The notes under the pieces are model-generated. The model saw nothing but the letters and a program-made list of their open reading frames with translations. It ran no database searches and was not told the DNA's origin. From Pseudoflavonifractor capillosus (GTDB taxonomy: Bacteria > Bacillota > Clostridia > Oscillospirales > Oscillospiraceae), in the NCBI RefSeq assembly GCF_016899775.1, contig NZ_JACJJE010000008.1:21304-85303 (forward strand): 64,000 nucleotides of DNA, read 5' to 3'. The number at the start of each line of letters is the position of its first letter. The first letter of the stretch is position 1. Positions 38,373 to 46,782 of this stretch are shown here, piece after piece. A program made the translations under genes and the position numbers.

Positions 38373-39290
38373 ATGACGGATATCCTTGTGGCGGGGGGCG
38401 GCCCGGCGGGGCTCACCGCCGCTCTGTACGCCGCCCGGGCGGGTAAGTCGGTGGTGGTGCTGGAGGGGAACGCCCCCGGCGGACAGATCAACTTCTCCCC
38501 CCTGGTGGAGAACTACCCCGGCCTGCCCTCCATCCCCGGCAGTCAGTTTTCCGAGGACCTGCTGCGCCAGGCGGAGGAGCTGGGGGTGGAGCTGGAGTAT
38601 GAGGCGGTGACCAGCTTCCGCACCCACGGGAACGGTTTTCAGGTGACCACCGACTGCGCCCTGCGGGAGTGCCGGGCCCTGGTGCTGGCCACCGGGGTGC
38701 AGCACCGCACCCTGGGCCTGCCCGGGGAGGAGGAGCTGTTGGGCCAGGGCGTCTCCTACTGCGCCGTGTGCGACGGCCCCTTCTACGCTGGAAAGCCGGC
38801 GGCGGTGGTGGGGGGCGGGGACACCGCCCTCCAGGACGCCCTGTTCCTGTCCGGAATCTGCTCCCAGGTCACCCTGATCCACCGGCGGGAGGAGTTCCGG
38901 GGGGCCCGGCGGCTGGTGGAGCAGGTGCTGGCCCGGGACAACATCGCCTGTGAGATGGACAGCACGGTGGAGGAGCTGCTGACCCGGGAGGGCGGCCTCT
39001 TCGGCGTGACCGTCCGGAACCGGATCACCGGCCAGGCCAGGCAGCTGGAGGTGGACGGCCTGTTCATCGCCGTGGGCCAGCAGCCCCAGAACGGGCCCTT
39101 CTCCGCTCTGATCGCCGTGGACGAGGACGGCTACCTGTTGGCCGGGGAGGACTGCAAGACCAGTCTGCCCGGGGTGTTCGCCGCCGGGGACTGCCGCTCC
39201 AAGGGGGTGCGTCAGCTGACCACCGCCGTGGGGGACGGGGCGGTGGCCGGGCTGGCCGCCTGCCGCTGGGTGGACGAGCACCCCAACTGA
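38373..39290 (+). CDS. trxB: Thioredoxin reductase
   Basis: 305 residues. FAD site GGGPAGLTAALYAARAG at the start; redox pair CAVC in SYCAVCDGPFYAG (about residues 130-133); NADPH domain with VVGGGDTALQDALFLSG and HRREEFRGARRLVEQ. The C-terminal FAD motif is PGVFAAGDCR. It reduces thioredoxin with NADPH. It is followed 43 bases later by a dus gene, probably in one transcript. Confidence 0.9.
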   Translation: MTDILVAGGGPAGLTAALYAARAGKSVVVLEGNAPGGQINFSPLVENYPGLPSIPGSQFSEDLLRQAEELGVELEYEAVTSFRTHGNGFQVTTDCALRECRALVLATGVQHRTLGLPGEEELLGQGVSYCAVCDGPFYAGKPAAVVGGGDTALQDALFLSGICSQVTLIHRREEFRGARRLVEQVLARDNIACEMDSTVEELLTREGGLFGVTVRNRITGQARQLEVDGLFIAVGQQPQNGPFSALIAVDEDGYLLAGEDCKTSLPGVFAAGDCRSKGVRQLTTAVGDGAVAGLAACRWVDEHPN

Positions 39291-39333
39291 CCTCCCCCGC
39301 CTTCAAAACCTTGGATAGACAGGAGACAGACCT

Positions 39334-40305
39334 TTGAACTACTACTTTGCCCCTCTGGAGGGGGTGACCGGCTCGGAGTTCCGCCGGGCCCACCACCGCT
39401 GGTTCCCCGGCGTGGACGCCTACTACATGCCTTTCCTCTCCCCCACCCAGGACCACGTGTTCACCCAGCGGGAGCTGCGCAACGTCCTCCCGGAGCACAA
39501 CCAGGGGTTCCGGGCGGTCCCACAGCTGCTGACCAAAAATCCGGAGGACTTCCTCTGGTGCGCCGGAGAGCTCGCCGCCATGGGGTACGGCGAGGTGAAC
39601 CTGAACCTGGGCTGCCCCTCGGGCACAGTGACGGCCAAGGGAAAGGGGGCCGGGATGCTGGCCCGGCCGGAGGAGCTGGACTGTTTTCTAGATACGGTCT
39701 TTTCCCAGGCTCCCCCCATGAAAATCTCCCTGAAAACCCGGCTGGGGCTGGAGGGCCCGGAGGAGTTCCCCCGCCTGCTGGAGATCTTTGCAAAATACCC
39801 GGTCTCCCTGCTCATTCTCCACCCCCGGGTGCGCGCCGACTTTTACAAGCGCCCGGTGCGCATGGAGTGGTTCCGCTATGCCCTGGACCACTACAAGGGA
39901 CCCCTGTGCTTCAACGGCGGCCTGGTGACCGCCGGGGACTGCGCCCTCTTCGCCCGGGACTTCCCCGGCGTGGACCAGGTGATGATCGGCCAGGGTCTGC
40001 TGGCCAACCCCGCCCTGGTGCGCCAGGCCAGGGGCGGCCCCGGGCCGGACAAGGATACCCTCCGGGCCTTCCACGACGAGCTGTACCACACCTATCTGGA
40101 GTGCTTCGCCAGCCAGCGGAACACGGTCTTCCACATGAAGGAGCTGTGGAGCTACCTGTCCCGGCTGTTTGTGGGGGCGGAAGGAAAACCCCTCAAGCGC
40201 ATCCGCAAGGCGGCCGATTCCCCCGCCTATGAGGCGGCGGTGGACCAGATGTTCTCCCTCCCCCTGCGGGAGGAGGCGGAATGGGGGACGGGCGCACCCC
40301 TCTGA
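39334..40305 (+). CDS. tRNA-dihydrouridine synthase family protein
   Basis: 323 residues, a flavin TIM barrel. FAPLEGVTGSEFRRAH at the start, NLNLGCPSGTVTAKGKGAGM with the catalytic Cys, then ILHPRVRADFYKRPVRMEWF and PLCFNGGLVTAGD. The start is TTG at 39334, six bases after AGGAGA. The enzyme reduces uridine in tRNA D-loops. Its low similarity to DusB in the first 50 residues makes the exact subclass uncertain. Confidence 0.9.
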   Translation: MNYYFAPLEGVTGSEFRRAHHRWFPGVDAYYMPFLSPTQDHVFTQRELRNVLPEHNQGFRAVPQLLTKNPEDFLWCAGELAAMGYGEVNLNLGCPSGTVTAKGKGAGMLARPEELDCFLDTVFSQAPPMKISLKTRLGLEGPEEFPRLLEIFAKYPVSLLILHPRVRADFYKRPVRMEWFRYALDHYKGPLCFNGGLVTAGDCALFARDFPGVDQVMIGQGLLANPALVRQARGGPGPDKDTLRAFHDELYHTYLECFASQRNTVFHMKELWSYLSRLFVGAEGKPLKRIRKAADSPAYEAAVDQMFSLPLREEAEWGTGAPL

Positions 40306-40360
40306 TTGGGAGCGACGCCCGCACTCCCGCTCCGGGCACGCCTCCATATCATAATGAAAA

Positions 40361-40392
40361 ACGGCCGCCAGTTCTGCTGGCGGCCGTTCCTC
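40361..40392 (+). terminator. Terminator after the dus gene
   Basis: 11-bp stem ACGGCCGCCAG/CTGGCGGCCGT with a five-base loop. The T run is short. Confidence 0.75.
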
Positions 40393-40483
40393 TTTGCAGA
40401 AAGGGGAAAAACCCTCCCCGTTTTCCCCAAAATGCGGACAGGCCCTTCCGTATAATGGAAGAAAACGGAAGGAGTGTGATGGT

Positions 40484-43162
40484 ATGAACCGCTGGCACAG
40501 CGAGACGGTGGCCCAGCTTCTCCAGGAGCTGGACGCCAGACCCGGGGGGCTCTCCCCCCATCAGGCGGAGGAGCGCCTGCGGCGGTACGGTCCCAATGAG
40601 CTGGAGCCCCCCAGGCAGGAGGGGCTGCTGGGACGGATTCTGGGACAGCTGAAGGACCCCATGATTCTGGTGCTGCTGGGGGCGGCGGGGGTGTCCCTGG
40701 CCGCCAGCGGCGGGGAGGACTGGCTGGACGCGGTCATCATTCTGGTCATCGTGGTGGTGAACGGGATCATCTCCATCTCCCAGGAGGACCGGGCCCAGCA
40801 GGCCCTGGAGGAGCTGCGGAAGTTATCCTCCCCCCAGGCCGCCGCCCTCCGGGGAGGAAAGGTGACGAAAATCCCCGCCGCCCAGCTGGTGCCCGGGGAC
40901 GTAATCCTGTTGGAGGCGGGGGATCTGGTCCCCGCCGACGCCCGGATTCTGGAGTGCAGCCGCCTCCAGGCGGACGAGTCCCCCATGACCGGGGAGTCGG
41001 TGCCGGTGGAGAAGGCCCCGTCGGAGTCTCTGCCCGCCGACGCCCCCCTGGGGGACTGGACCAATATGGTCATCTCGGGCACCCTCATCACCGCCGGCCG
41101 GGGGACCGCCCTGGTATGCGCCACCGGGATGGATACCCAGATGGGCCATATCGCCGGGCTGCTCCTGGACAGTGAGGGGACGGACACCCCCCTCCAGCGG
41201 CGGATGGGGGAAATTTCGAAAACCCTGTCCTTCCTGTGCCTGTGCGTGTGCGCGGTGATGTTCGGGGTGGGGCTCATCCAGGGGAAGGACCTGCTGGACA
41301 TGTTCCTCACCGCCGTCTCCCTGGCGGTGGCCGCCATCCCCGAGGGGCTGCCCGCCATCGTCACCATCGTCCTGGCCCTGGGGGTGGGGCGGATGGCCCG
41401 GCGGGGGGCCATTGTGAAGAAGCTCCCGGCTGTGGAGACCCTGGGGTGCGCCGGGGTGATCTGCTCGGACAAGACGGGCACCCTCACCCAGAACAGGATG
41501 ACCGTCCAGCAGGTGTGGATTCCCGCCGGGGGCCGCCGGCGGGAGGCCCTGCTGGCGGGATGTCTGTGCAGCGACGCCCGCCTGGAGTGGCGGGCGGGGG
41601 CCCCCGCCGCCCAGGGGGACCCCACCGAGGGGGCCCTGGTGGTGGCCGCCGCCAGGGAGGGGCTGGACAAGAACAAGCTGGAGGAGGAGCAGCCCCGGCG
41701 GGCCGACCTGCCCTTCGACTCCACCCGAAAGCTCATGTCCACCGTCCACCCCAAGGCGGACGGCGGATTCCGGGTGTATGTGAAGGGGGCTCCGGACGTG
41801 CTGCTGGACCGGTGCACCGCCGGCCCCCGCGGCCCCCTCACCGCCCCCCAGAGAAGCCGCATCCTCCGGGCCAACGAGGAGATGGCGGGACAGGCCCTGC
41901 GGGTGCTGGCGGTAGCAGAGCGGGACCTGGCCTTCCTGCCCCCCAGCCTGGACTCCCAGACCCTGGAGAGCGGACTCACCTTCCTGGGCCTGTTCGGCCT
42001 CATGGACCCGCCCAGGCCGGAGGCCCGGGAGGCGGTAGCACTGTGCCATAAAGCGGGGGTGCGGCCGGTGATGATCACCGGGGACCACAAGGCCACCGCT
42101 GCCGCCGTGGCCCGGGAATTGGACATCCTCCGGCCGGGGGACCGGACCCTCACCGGAGCGGAGCTGGACTTCCTGCCCCAGGAGCTGCTGGAGGAGGACA
42201 TCGAGCAGTTCTCTGTCTTTGCCCGGGTGTCCCCGGAGCACAAGATGCGCATCGTCAACGCCTGGCAGAAAAAGGGAAAGGTGGTGGCCATGACGGGAGA
42301 CGGGGTAAACGACGCCCCCGCCCTGAAGGCCGCCGACATCGGCTGCGCCATGGGCCGCTCCGGCACCGACGTGGCCAAGGGGGCGGCGGCCATGATCCTC
42401 ACCGACGACAACTTCTCCACCATCGTGGAGGCCATCGAGGAGGGCCGAGGCATCTACGCCAACATCCGCAAGGCCATCCACTACCTGCTCTCCTGCAACA
42501 TCGGGGAGATTTTGACCATCTTTGTAGCCACCCTGCTGAATTTCGGACAGATGCCCCTGGTGCCGGTGCAGCTGCTGTGGCTCAACCTGGTCACCGACTC
42601 CCTCCCCGCCCTGGCCCTGGGGGTGGAGCCGGTGGAGGCCGGGGTGATGGAGCAGCCCCCCCGCCCGGCGGACCAGGGGCTGTTCGACCAGAAGTTCTCC
42701 CTCCGCCTGGCCTGGCAGGGGCTGATGGTGGGCGGGCTCACTCTGGCGGCCTACTTTCTGGGCTTCACCCGCCTGGCCGCCCCCGGGATGGAGGGGGCCG
42801 TCGCCAACACCATGGCCTTCTCCACCCTCACCCTGAGCCAGCTGTTCCACGCCTTCAACGTGCGCAGCGAGGACCGCTCCATCTTCTCCCAGGGGGTGCT
42901 GTCCAACCCGGCTATGAACCGGGCCTTTCTGGCGGGGCTGGCCCTCCAGCTGTCGGTGCTGCTGATCCCGCCCCTCCAGGGGGTGTTCTCCGTGGTCCCT
43001 ATGGACCCGGCCCAGTGGCTCACCGTGCTGGTGCTGGCCGCCGCCCCGGTGCCCATCTGCGAGTGCGCCAAGGCCCTCTCCCGGCGGCGCTCCACCCCCG
43101 AGCAAGAGGATGAGCCGGCCTTTGTCACCGCCCGCCCCCAGCAGAGGGCCGGGCGGAAGTAG
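40484..43162 (+). CDS. P-type ATPase, calcium-transporting type
   Basis: 892 residues. An N-terminal cation ATPase domain (LSPHQAEERLRRYGPNEL) is followed by the actuator domain with TGES (DESPMTGESVPV), M4 with AAIPEGLPAIVTI (Ca-site type), phosphorylation site CSDKTGTLTQN and hinge MTGDGVNDAPALKAADIGCA. The C-terminal membrane helices have WLNLVTDSLPALALG. The PEGLP motif and the N(L)VTD segment fit PMCA/SERCA-like calcium pumps. The ATG at 40484 follows AAGGAG. It stands alone. Mn or mixed specificity is possible. Confidence 0.92.
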   Translation: MNRWHSETVAQLLQELDARPGGLSPHQAEERLRRYGPNELEPPRQEGLLGRILGQLKDPMILVLLGAAGVSLAASGGEDWLDAVIILVIVVVNGIISISQEDRAQQALEELRKLSSPQAAALRGGKVTKIPAAQLVPGDVILLEAGDLVPADARILECSRLQADESPMTGESVPVEKAPSESLPADAPLGDWTNMVISGTLITAGRGTALVCATGMDTQMGHIAGLLLDSEGTDTPLQRRMGEISKTLSFLCLCVCAVMFGVGLIQGKDLLDMFLTAVSLAVAAIPEGLPAIVTIVLALGVGRMARRGAIVKKLPAVETLGCAGVICSDKTGTLTQNRMTVQQVWIPAGGRRREALLAGCLCSDARLEWRAGAPAAQGDPTEGALVVAAAREGLDKNKLEEEQPRRADLPFDSTRKLMSTVHPKADGGFRVYVKGAPDVLLDRCTAGPRGPLTAPQRSRILRANEEMAGQALRVLAVAERDLAFLPPSLDSQTLESGLTFLGLFGLMDPPRPEAREAVALCHKAGVRPVMITGDHKATAAAVARELDILRPGDRTLTGAELDFLPQELLEEDIEQFSVFARVSPEHKMRIVNAWQKKGKVVAMTGDGVNDAPALKAADIGCAMGRSGTDVAKGAAAMILTDDNFSTIVEAIEEGRGIYANIRKAIHYLLSCNIGEILTIFVATLLNFGQMPLVPVQLLWLNLVTDSLPALALGVEPVEAGVMEQPPRPADQGLFDQKFSLRLAWQGLMVGGLTLAAYFLGFTRLAAPGMEGAVANTMAFSTLTLSQLFHAFNVRSEDRSIFSQGVLSNPAMNRAFLAGLALQLSVLLIPPLQGVFSVVPMDPAQWLTVLVLAAAPVPICECAKALSRRRSTPEQEDEPAFVTARPQQRAGRK

Positions 43163-43229
43163 GTGGGAGTGCCCAGTGCGCCCCCCAAAAAAGGCGCGCT
43201 CCTTTCGCCCATAAGGCAGCAGAAAAACA

Positions 43230-43266
43230 GCCGCTGCGGAGTTTCGGCTCCGCAGCGGCAAATGTT
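43230..43266. terminator. Terminator between the P-ATPase and Hsp20 genes
   Basis: 12-bp stem GCCGCTGCGGAG/CTCCGCAGCGGC with a six-base loop. T runs occur on both strands, so it may serve both convergent genes. Confidence 0.85.
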
Positions 43267-43300
43267 TTTTCATTGCACCTCGGGAATTTCAGCTTGTCCA

Positions 43301-43744
43301 TCAGCCAATGGCAATGGTCGTGCTCTTAGGCAGCTCCTTCTTCTCCTGCTTGGGCAGGGAGATCTTCAGGATGCCGTCCTCGTACTTGGCCGAGATCTGC
43401 TCGGGCTGGATATCGCCCACGTAGAAGCTCCGGCTCATGGCGCCGGCGTAGCGCTCCTGGCGGATATACTTGCCCTCCTTGTCCTTCTGGTCCTTGTCCA
43501 GGCCCTTGGATGCGCTGATGGTCAGGTAGCCGTCCTTCAGGTCCACGTCGATCTCATCCTTCTTGAAGCCGGGCAGGTCGATGTCCACCTCATAGGTGTT
43601 CTCGGTCTCCCGCACGTCGGTCTTCATCAGGTTCTTGGCGTGCTTGCCATACAGAGGATTGCGGCCGCCCCACACGGGGAAGCGCATAAAGTCATCGTCA
43701 AAGAAATCATCAAACAAACTTTCACCAAACATGCTGGGCAACAT
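43301..43744 (-). CDS. Hsp20 small heat-shock protein
   Basis: 147 residues. The alpha-crystallin domain (about 40-135) includes MKTDVRETENTYEVDIDLPG, DLKDGYLTISASKG and the closing SAKYEDGILKISLPK. The N terminus is acidic and aromatic (ESLFDDFFDDDFMRFP), and the C-terminal I-x-I-like TTIAI is present. It is an ATP-independent holdase. A CIRCE operator overlaps its promoter, so HrcA control is expected. Confidence 0.95.
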   Translation of the reverse strand: MLPSMFGESLFDDFFDDDFMRFPVWGGRNPLYGKHAKNLMKTDVRETENTYEVDIDLPGFKKDEIDVDLKDGYLTISASKGLDKDQKDKEGKYIRQERYAGAMSRSFYVGDIQPEQISAKYEDGILKISLPKQEKKELPKSTTIAIG

Positions 43745-43833
43745 AAGTCATTCCTCCATTCTTCGCACTTATTTCTTGCCCTGCGGGGGGAGCCGCATCT
43801 TCTCATCCGGCCCCTCTCTCTTGGAACAATTAT

Positions 43834-43862
43834 GTTATAGCACGTCGGATTAGCACTGTCAA
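43834..43862 (-). promoter_or_regulatory. Vegetative promoter of hsp20
   Basis: On the minus strand TTGACA (43857-43862), 17 bp, TATAAC (43834-43839). The -35 box lies inside the CIRCE element. Confidence 0.8.
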
Positions 43863-43876
43863 GCCGAGAGTGCTAA
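43850..43876. promoter_or_regulatory. CIRCE operator (HrcA site)
   Basis: TTAGCACTG, nine bases, GAGTGCTAA. This matches CIRCE (TTAGCACTC-N9-GAGTGCTAA) with a single mismatch. Confidence 0.9.
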
Positions 43877-43951
43877 AATTCACAAAAGAAGCAAAGTTTG
43901 TTCACAAATTATGCGATTTCTTCAACTATGCCTTATATCTTTCCCATTCTT

Positions 43952-45400
43952 TCACATTCTATCCCACGCCGCAGCGGCCAGCGCCGCGTCCTGCCGTTCC
44001 TTCGCGTCCTCCAGATCCTGAAAGTCCCCCAAGGCCCGCAGGTCCACATGGGAGGCGACCACCCCGGCGTCCGGGTGCTCCGCCTGCTGGGCCAGGGTGG
44101 AGGGGAAGGTCCCCTCCAGCTGCCCCCGGGCGCTTTCGGAGCGCAGGCGGCACACCTCCAGCAAAGCGTCCACCGCCAGCAGGTGGTCCTCATAGGAGCA
44201 GAAGGCGGTGGGGTCGGCCTCCACATAGGGGGCGATAAGGGCCTGCGCCTCCCGGACCACTGCCTCACACCGGCCGCTCTCCAGGTACTCCGCCAGAAAC
44301 TGGTCGAAATAGGCATGGTACCGGGCAAAAAATTCGTCGTTCTTCATCAGGTTGTGGTAGAGGGGCCGCTCCAGCATGGTCTCCCCCCGGGCGGGGGTGT
44401 TGATAGGCCAGTTAAGGAGCACGTCGGGGTCCCGGATGGGGTCGGTCATCCCCAGGGCGTAGGTGCCGAAGGCCAGGTTGTAGTCCCAGGGCAGGATGGA
44501 GAGCACCCCTTCCTCCTCATAGAGGAAGTAGTTGTGCCCCGTGTGCCCCAGATAGCTGTCCCAGTTCATCACGAACACCTGGACTACAAAGTAGCGCAGC
44601 ACCTCGTCCACGTTCACGGCATTCTCCAGATTCTCCCCGGAGGCCAGGGTTTTCAGGGCCTGAATGAGCCGGGTCTGGTCCGCCCCGCCCACATCGAACT
44701 TGGCGTTGTCGAAAATATTGGGGTAGCGCTCCGGGCCGTCGCCCACATAGCGCAGGGCCACGTCGGCGTTCTCGGCGTTCAGGGAGGTGTAGTCCGGCTT
44801 GTAGAGCTGTCCGTGGTCCGCCCCGAAATTCCGCCGGGCGAAGGCCTCCTCCGGCTCCTCGATGGCCAGGAACAGCCCCCAGGGGGAGCCGTTCACCGTC
44901 ACCCACACGAAGCTCCGCAGGGGGGCGGGCACCCCCATGAACTCCATCATGTCGTAGACCAGATAAGTCTTTAAATAGCTGTTGTCCTGGAAGGAGGCGT
45001 CCAGGGAGAATTTGTCCAGGCCGTGGTAACTCCCCCCGTCCACATAGTGGTCGAACTCCAGCTTCAGGCTGTACCGGGCGAGGCCGTATTCCTCCGTCAG
45101 CCGCCGGGAGTTGTTCCCCTTGGCCCGCAGGCCCACCTGGCGGAACTCCTCCCCGTCCACGGACACCGTACAGGGGATATACTCCTCCTCCGGCGCCTCC
45201 GCGATAAACTGCGCCCAGTCCTCCACCTGAATGTCCACGGTGTGGACCCGGCTGTCATCGAACAGGCGGCAGGAATATTCCGGGGCGGCGGAGGCGGGCT
45301 GGAGCCCCAGGGCCTCCCCGAAGAAAAGCAGGCCGGTGAGGGCCAGGGCCAGCGCCATGGCCAGGGCGCAGAGCCGGTCGATCTGTCTGTGGCGGATCAT
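43952..45400 (-). CDS. CotH kinase family protein
   Basis: 482 residues. The N terminus has a membrane or signal segment (about 10-35, LCALAMALALALTGLLFFGE). The CotH domain (about 70-390) has GLRAKGNNSRR, RYSLKLEFDHYV, GLDKFSLDASFQDNSY and the catalytic region MNWDSYLGHTGHNYFLYEE, ILPWDYNLAFG. CotH enzymes phosphorylate spore-coat proteins; here the protein appears exported. It is the last gene of the lipoprotein-VTC-DUF4956-CotH operon, starting four bases after the DUF4956 stop. The longer upstream frame is a shadow of DUF4956. Substrates may include the acidic repeat proteins nearby; this is speculation. Confidence 0.88.
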   Translation of the reverse strand: MIRHRQIDRLCALAMALALALTGLLFFGEALGLQPASAAPEYSCRLFDDSRVHTVDIQVEDWAQFIAEAPEEEYIPCTVSVDGEEFRQVGLRAKGNNSRRLTEEYGLARYSLKLEFDHYVDGGSYHGLDKFSLDASFQDNSYLKTYLVYDMMEFMGVPAPLRSFVWVTVNGSPWGLFLAIEEPEEAFARRNFGADHGQLYKPDYTSLNAENADVALRYVGDGPERYPNIFDNAKFDVGGADQTRLIQALKTLASGENLENAVNVDEVLRYFVVQVFVMNWDSYLGHTGHNYFLYEEEGVLSILPWDYNLAFGTYALGMTDPIRDPDVLLNWPINTPARGETMLERPLYHNLMKNDEFFARYHAYFDQFLAEYLESGRCEAVVREAQALIAPYVEADPTAFCSYEDHLLAVDALLEVCRLRSESARGQLEGTFPSTLAQQAEHPDAGVVASHVDLRALGDFQDLEDAKERQDAALAAAAWDRM

Positions 45401-45404
45401 GGCC

Positions 45405-46079
45405 TCAGCCCATATAGTCCCCGTTGTAGGAGACCAGGACCACGTGGTCCACCCCCGACATGGCCCCCAGCTCGTTGACAAAGCCGGTGTCCGCCTCCCG
45501 CAGGCGCACCTCGAAGTTCAGCTCGATCTCTCCCGGGGAGACCGCCTTGCTCTTCAGGTTCAGGCGGCGCACCCGGGCCTCCACCAGGGCGCGGACCTGC
45601 TCCTCCTCCCCGGGGGACGCGCAGCGCACCACTAGGATATAGGGGGACTCCCCGTTCTTCTGCCGGGAGAACACCAGCAGCACCGCCCCCACAAAGAGGC
45701 TCCCCAGCACCGCCAGGGGGATGAGTCCCGCCGCCAGCACGATGCCCGCCGCGATGGACCAGAACAGGAAGGCGATGTCCATGGGCTCCTTGATGGCGGT
45801 GCGGAACCGGACAATGGACAGAGCGCCCACCATGCCCAGGGAGAGGACGATGTTGCTGGTCACCGCCAGAATGAGCAGGGTGGTGATGAGGGTCAGGGCG
45901 ATGAGGGTCACCCCAAAGCTGGGGGAGTACATGACCCCGCTGTAGCTGCGCTTGTACACCAGGAAGATGAACAGGCCCAGAAGAAAGGCCAGCACAAGGG
46001 CCAGGGCGGTGTCCAGCAGGGAGACGCTGTCCAGGCGCTCCAGAAAACTGGATTTGAAGATGTCCTGAAAGGTGGTCAT
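45405..46079 (-). CDS. DUF4956 membrane protein
   Basis: 224 residues. Three to four membrane helices (about 20-135) with the family signature SLGMVGALSIVRFRTAIKEP, then a cytoplasmic alpha/beta domain (about 145-224). DUF4956 genes are regularly found beside CotH and VTC-domain genes, as here. The function is unknown. Confidence 0.88.
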   Translation of the reverse strand: MTTFQDIFKSSFLERLDSVSLLDTALALVLAFLLGLFIFLVYKRSYSGVMYSPSFGVTLIALTLITTLLILAVTSNIVLSLGMVGALSIVRFRTAIKEPMDIAFLFWSIAAGIVLAAGLIPLAVLGSLFVGAVLLVFSRQKNGESPYILVVRCASPGEEEQVRALVEARVRRLNLKSKAVSPGEIELNFEVRLREADTGFVNELGAMSGVDHVVLVSYNGDYMG

Positions 46080-46103
46080 AGAAAGGCCGCTCCTTATCTT
46101 AAT

Positions 46104-46772
46104 TTAGTCGTACCGGCGGCACAGGGCGTACTTGGAGCAGGCGGCCGCCCTGCGGTTGGGGATCTGGACGGCCATCCGCACCAGATCGGGGAGAAAGGCG
46201 TCGTACTTGACCTCCAGCACTGTGAGGCCGGAGAGGGGTTTGAGGGAAAAGCGCTCCGGACGAAAAAAATCCAGCGGGCTCAGCCCGGTGCGGACATCCC
46301 GGTCCAGAGTGATGCGCACGTTTCCGGGGGCGTACAGGAAGGCCTCCCGGTCGTAGCACACCGCTGTCCGGGGGGCCAGGAGGCTCCCCCGCAGCTTGTG
46401 GTACAGCTCGGCCAGCAGGGGCTCCTCCCGCTCCAGAAGGAAGTCCAGCTCTTCCGCCAGCAGCCGCTCCCCCTCCTCCCGGGAGAGGCGGGCGGAGCGC
46501 TTGCCGCACAGGCCGTTCACCTTGAACTTCTTCTCCAGCTTCAGCCAGGCGGGATCATCCCCGTAGTACCGCAGGCGGAACTTCTCCCGGCGATCCACCC
46601 CGTCCAGCTTCTCCCGGAGGGCGGCGTCATAGGGGGTGTCGAAGTACAGGCTGGTCACCCGGTAGGAGCCGTCCGCTCCCGCGTGGCGGTCGTGGGGGAA
46701 CAGGCGGCGCAGCCGCCCGGAGAGCACCAGATCCTCCGGGGGAGAGATCTGGTGCTTGAGCTCGTGGCGCAT
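46104..46772 (-). CDS. VTC-domain (polyphosphate polymerase-like) protein
   Basis: 222 residues, a VTC tunnel-fold domain: MRHELKHQISPPED with basic residues at the start, YRVTSLYFDTPYDAALREKL, KFRLRYYGDDPAWLKLEKKF, RTAVCYDREAFLYAPGNVRI and LEVKYDAFLPDLVR. In yeast the VTC domain makes polyphosphate; bacterial homologues next to CotH are less understood. The start lies ten bases after the lipoprotein stop with no strong ribosome site, so translation is probably coupled. The long frame upstream in this reading frame is a shadow of the acidic repeats. Confidence 0.88.
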   Translation of the reverse strand: MRHELKHQISPPEDLVLSGRLRRLFPHDRHAGADGSYRVTSLYFDTPYDAALREKLDGVDRREKFRLRYYGDDPAWLKLEKKFKVNGLCGKRSARLSREEGERLLAEELDFLLEREEPLLAELYHKLRGSLLAPRTAVCYDREAFLYAPGNVRITLDRDVRTGLSPLDFFRPERFSLKPLSGLTVLEVKYDAFLPDLVRMAVQIPNRRAAACSKYALCRRYD

Positions 46773-46782
46773 TGGGGCGGGC

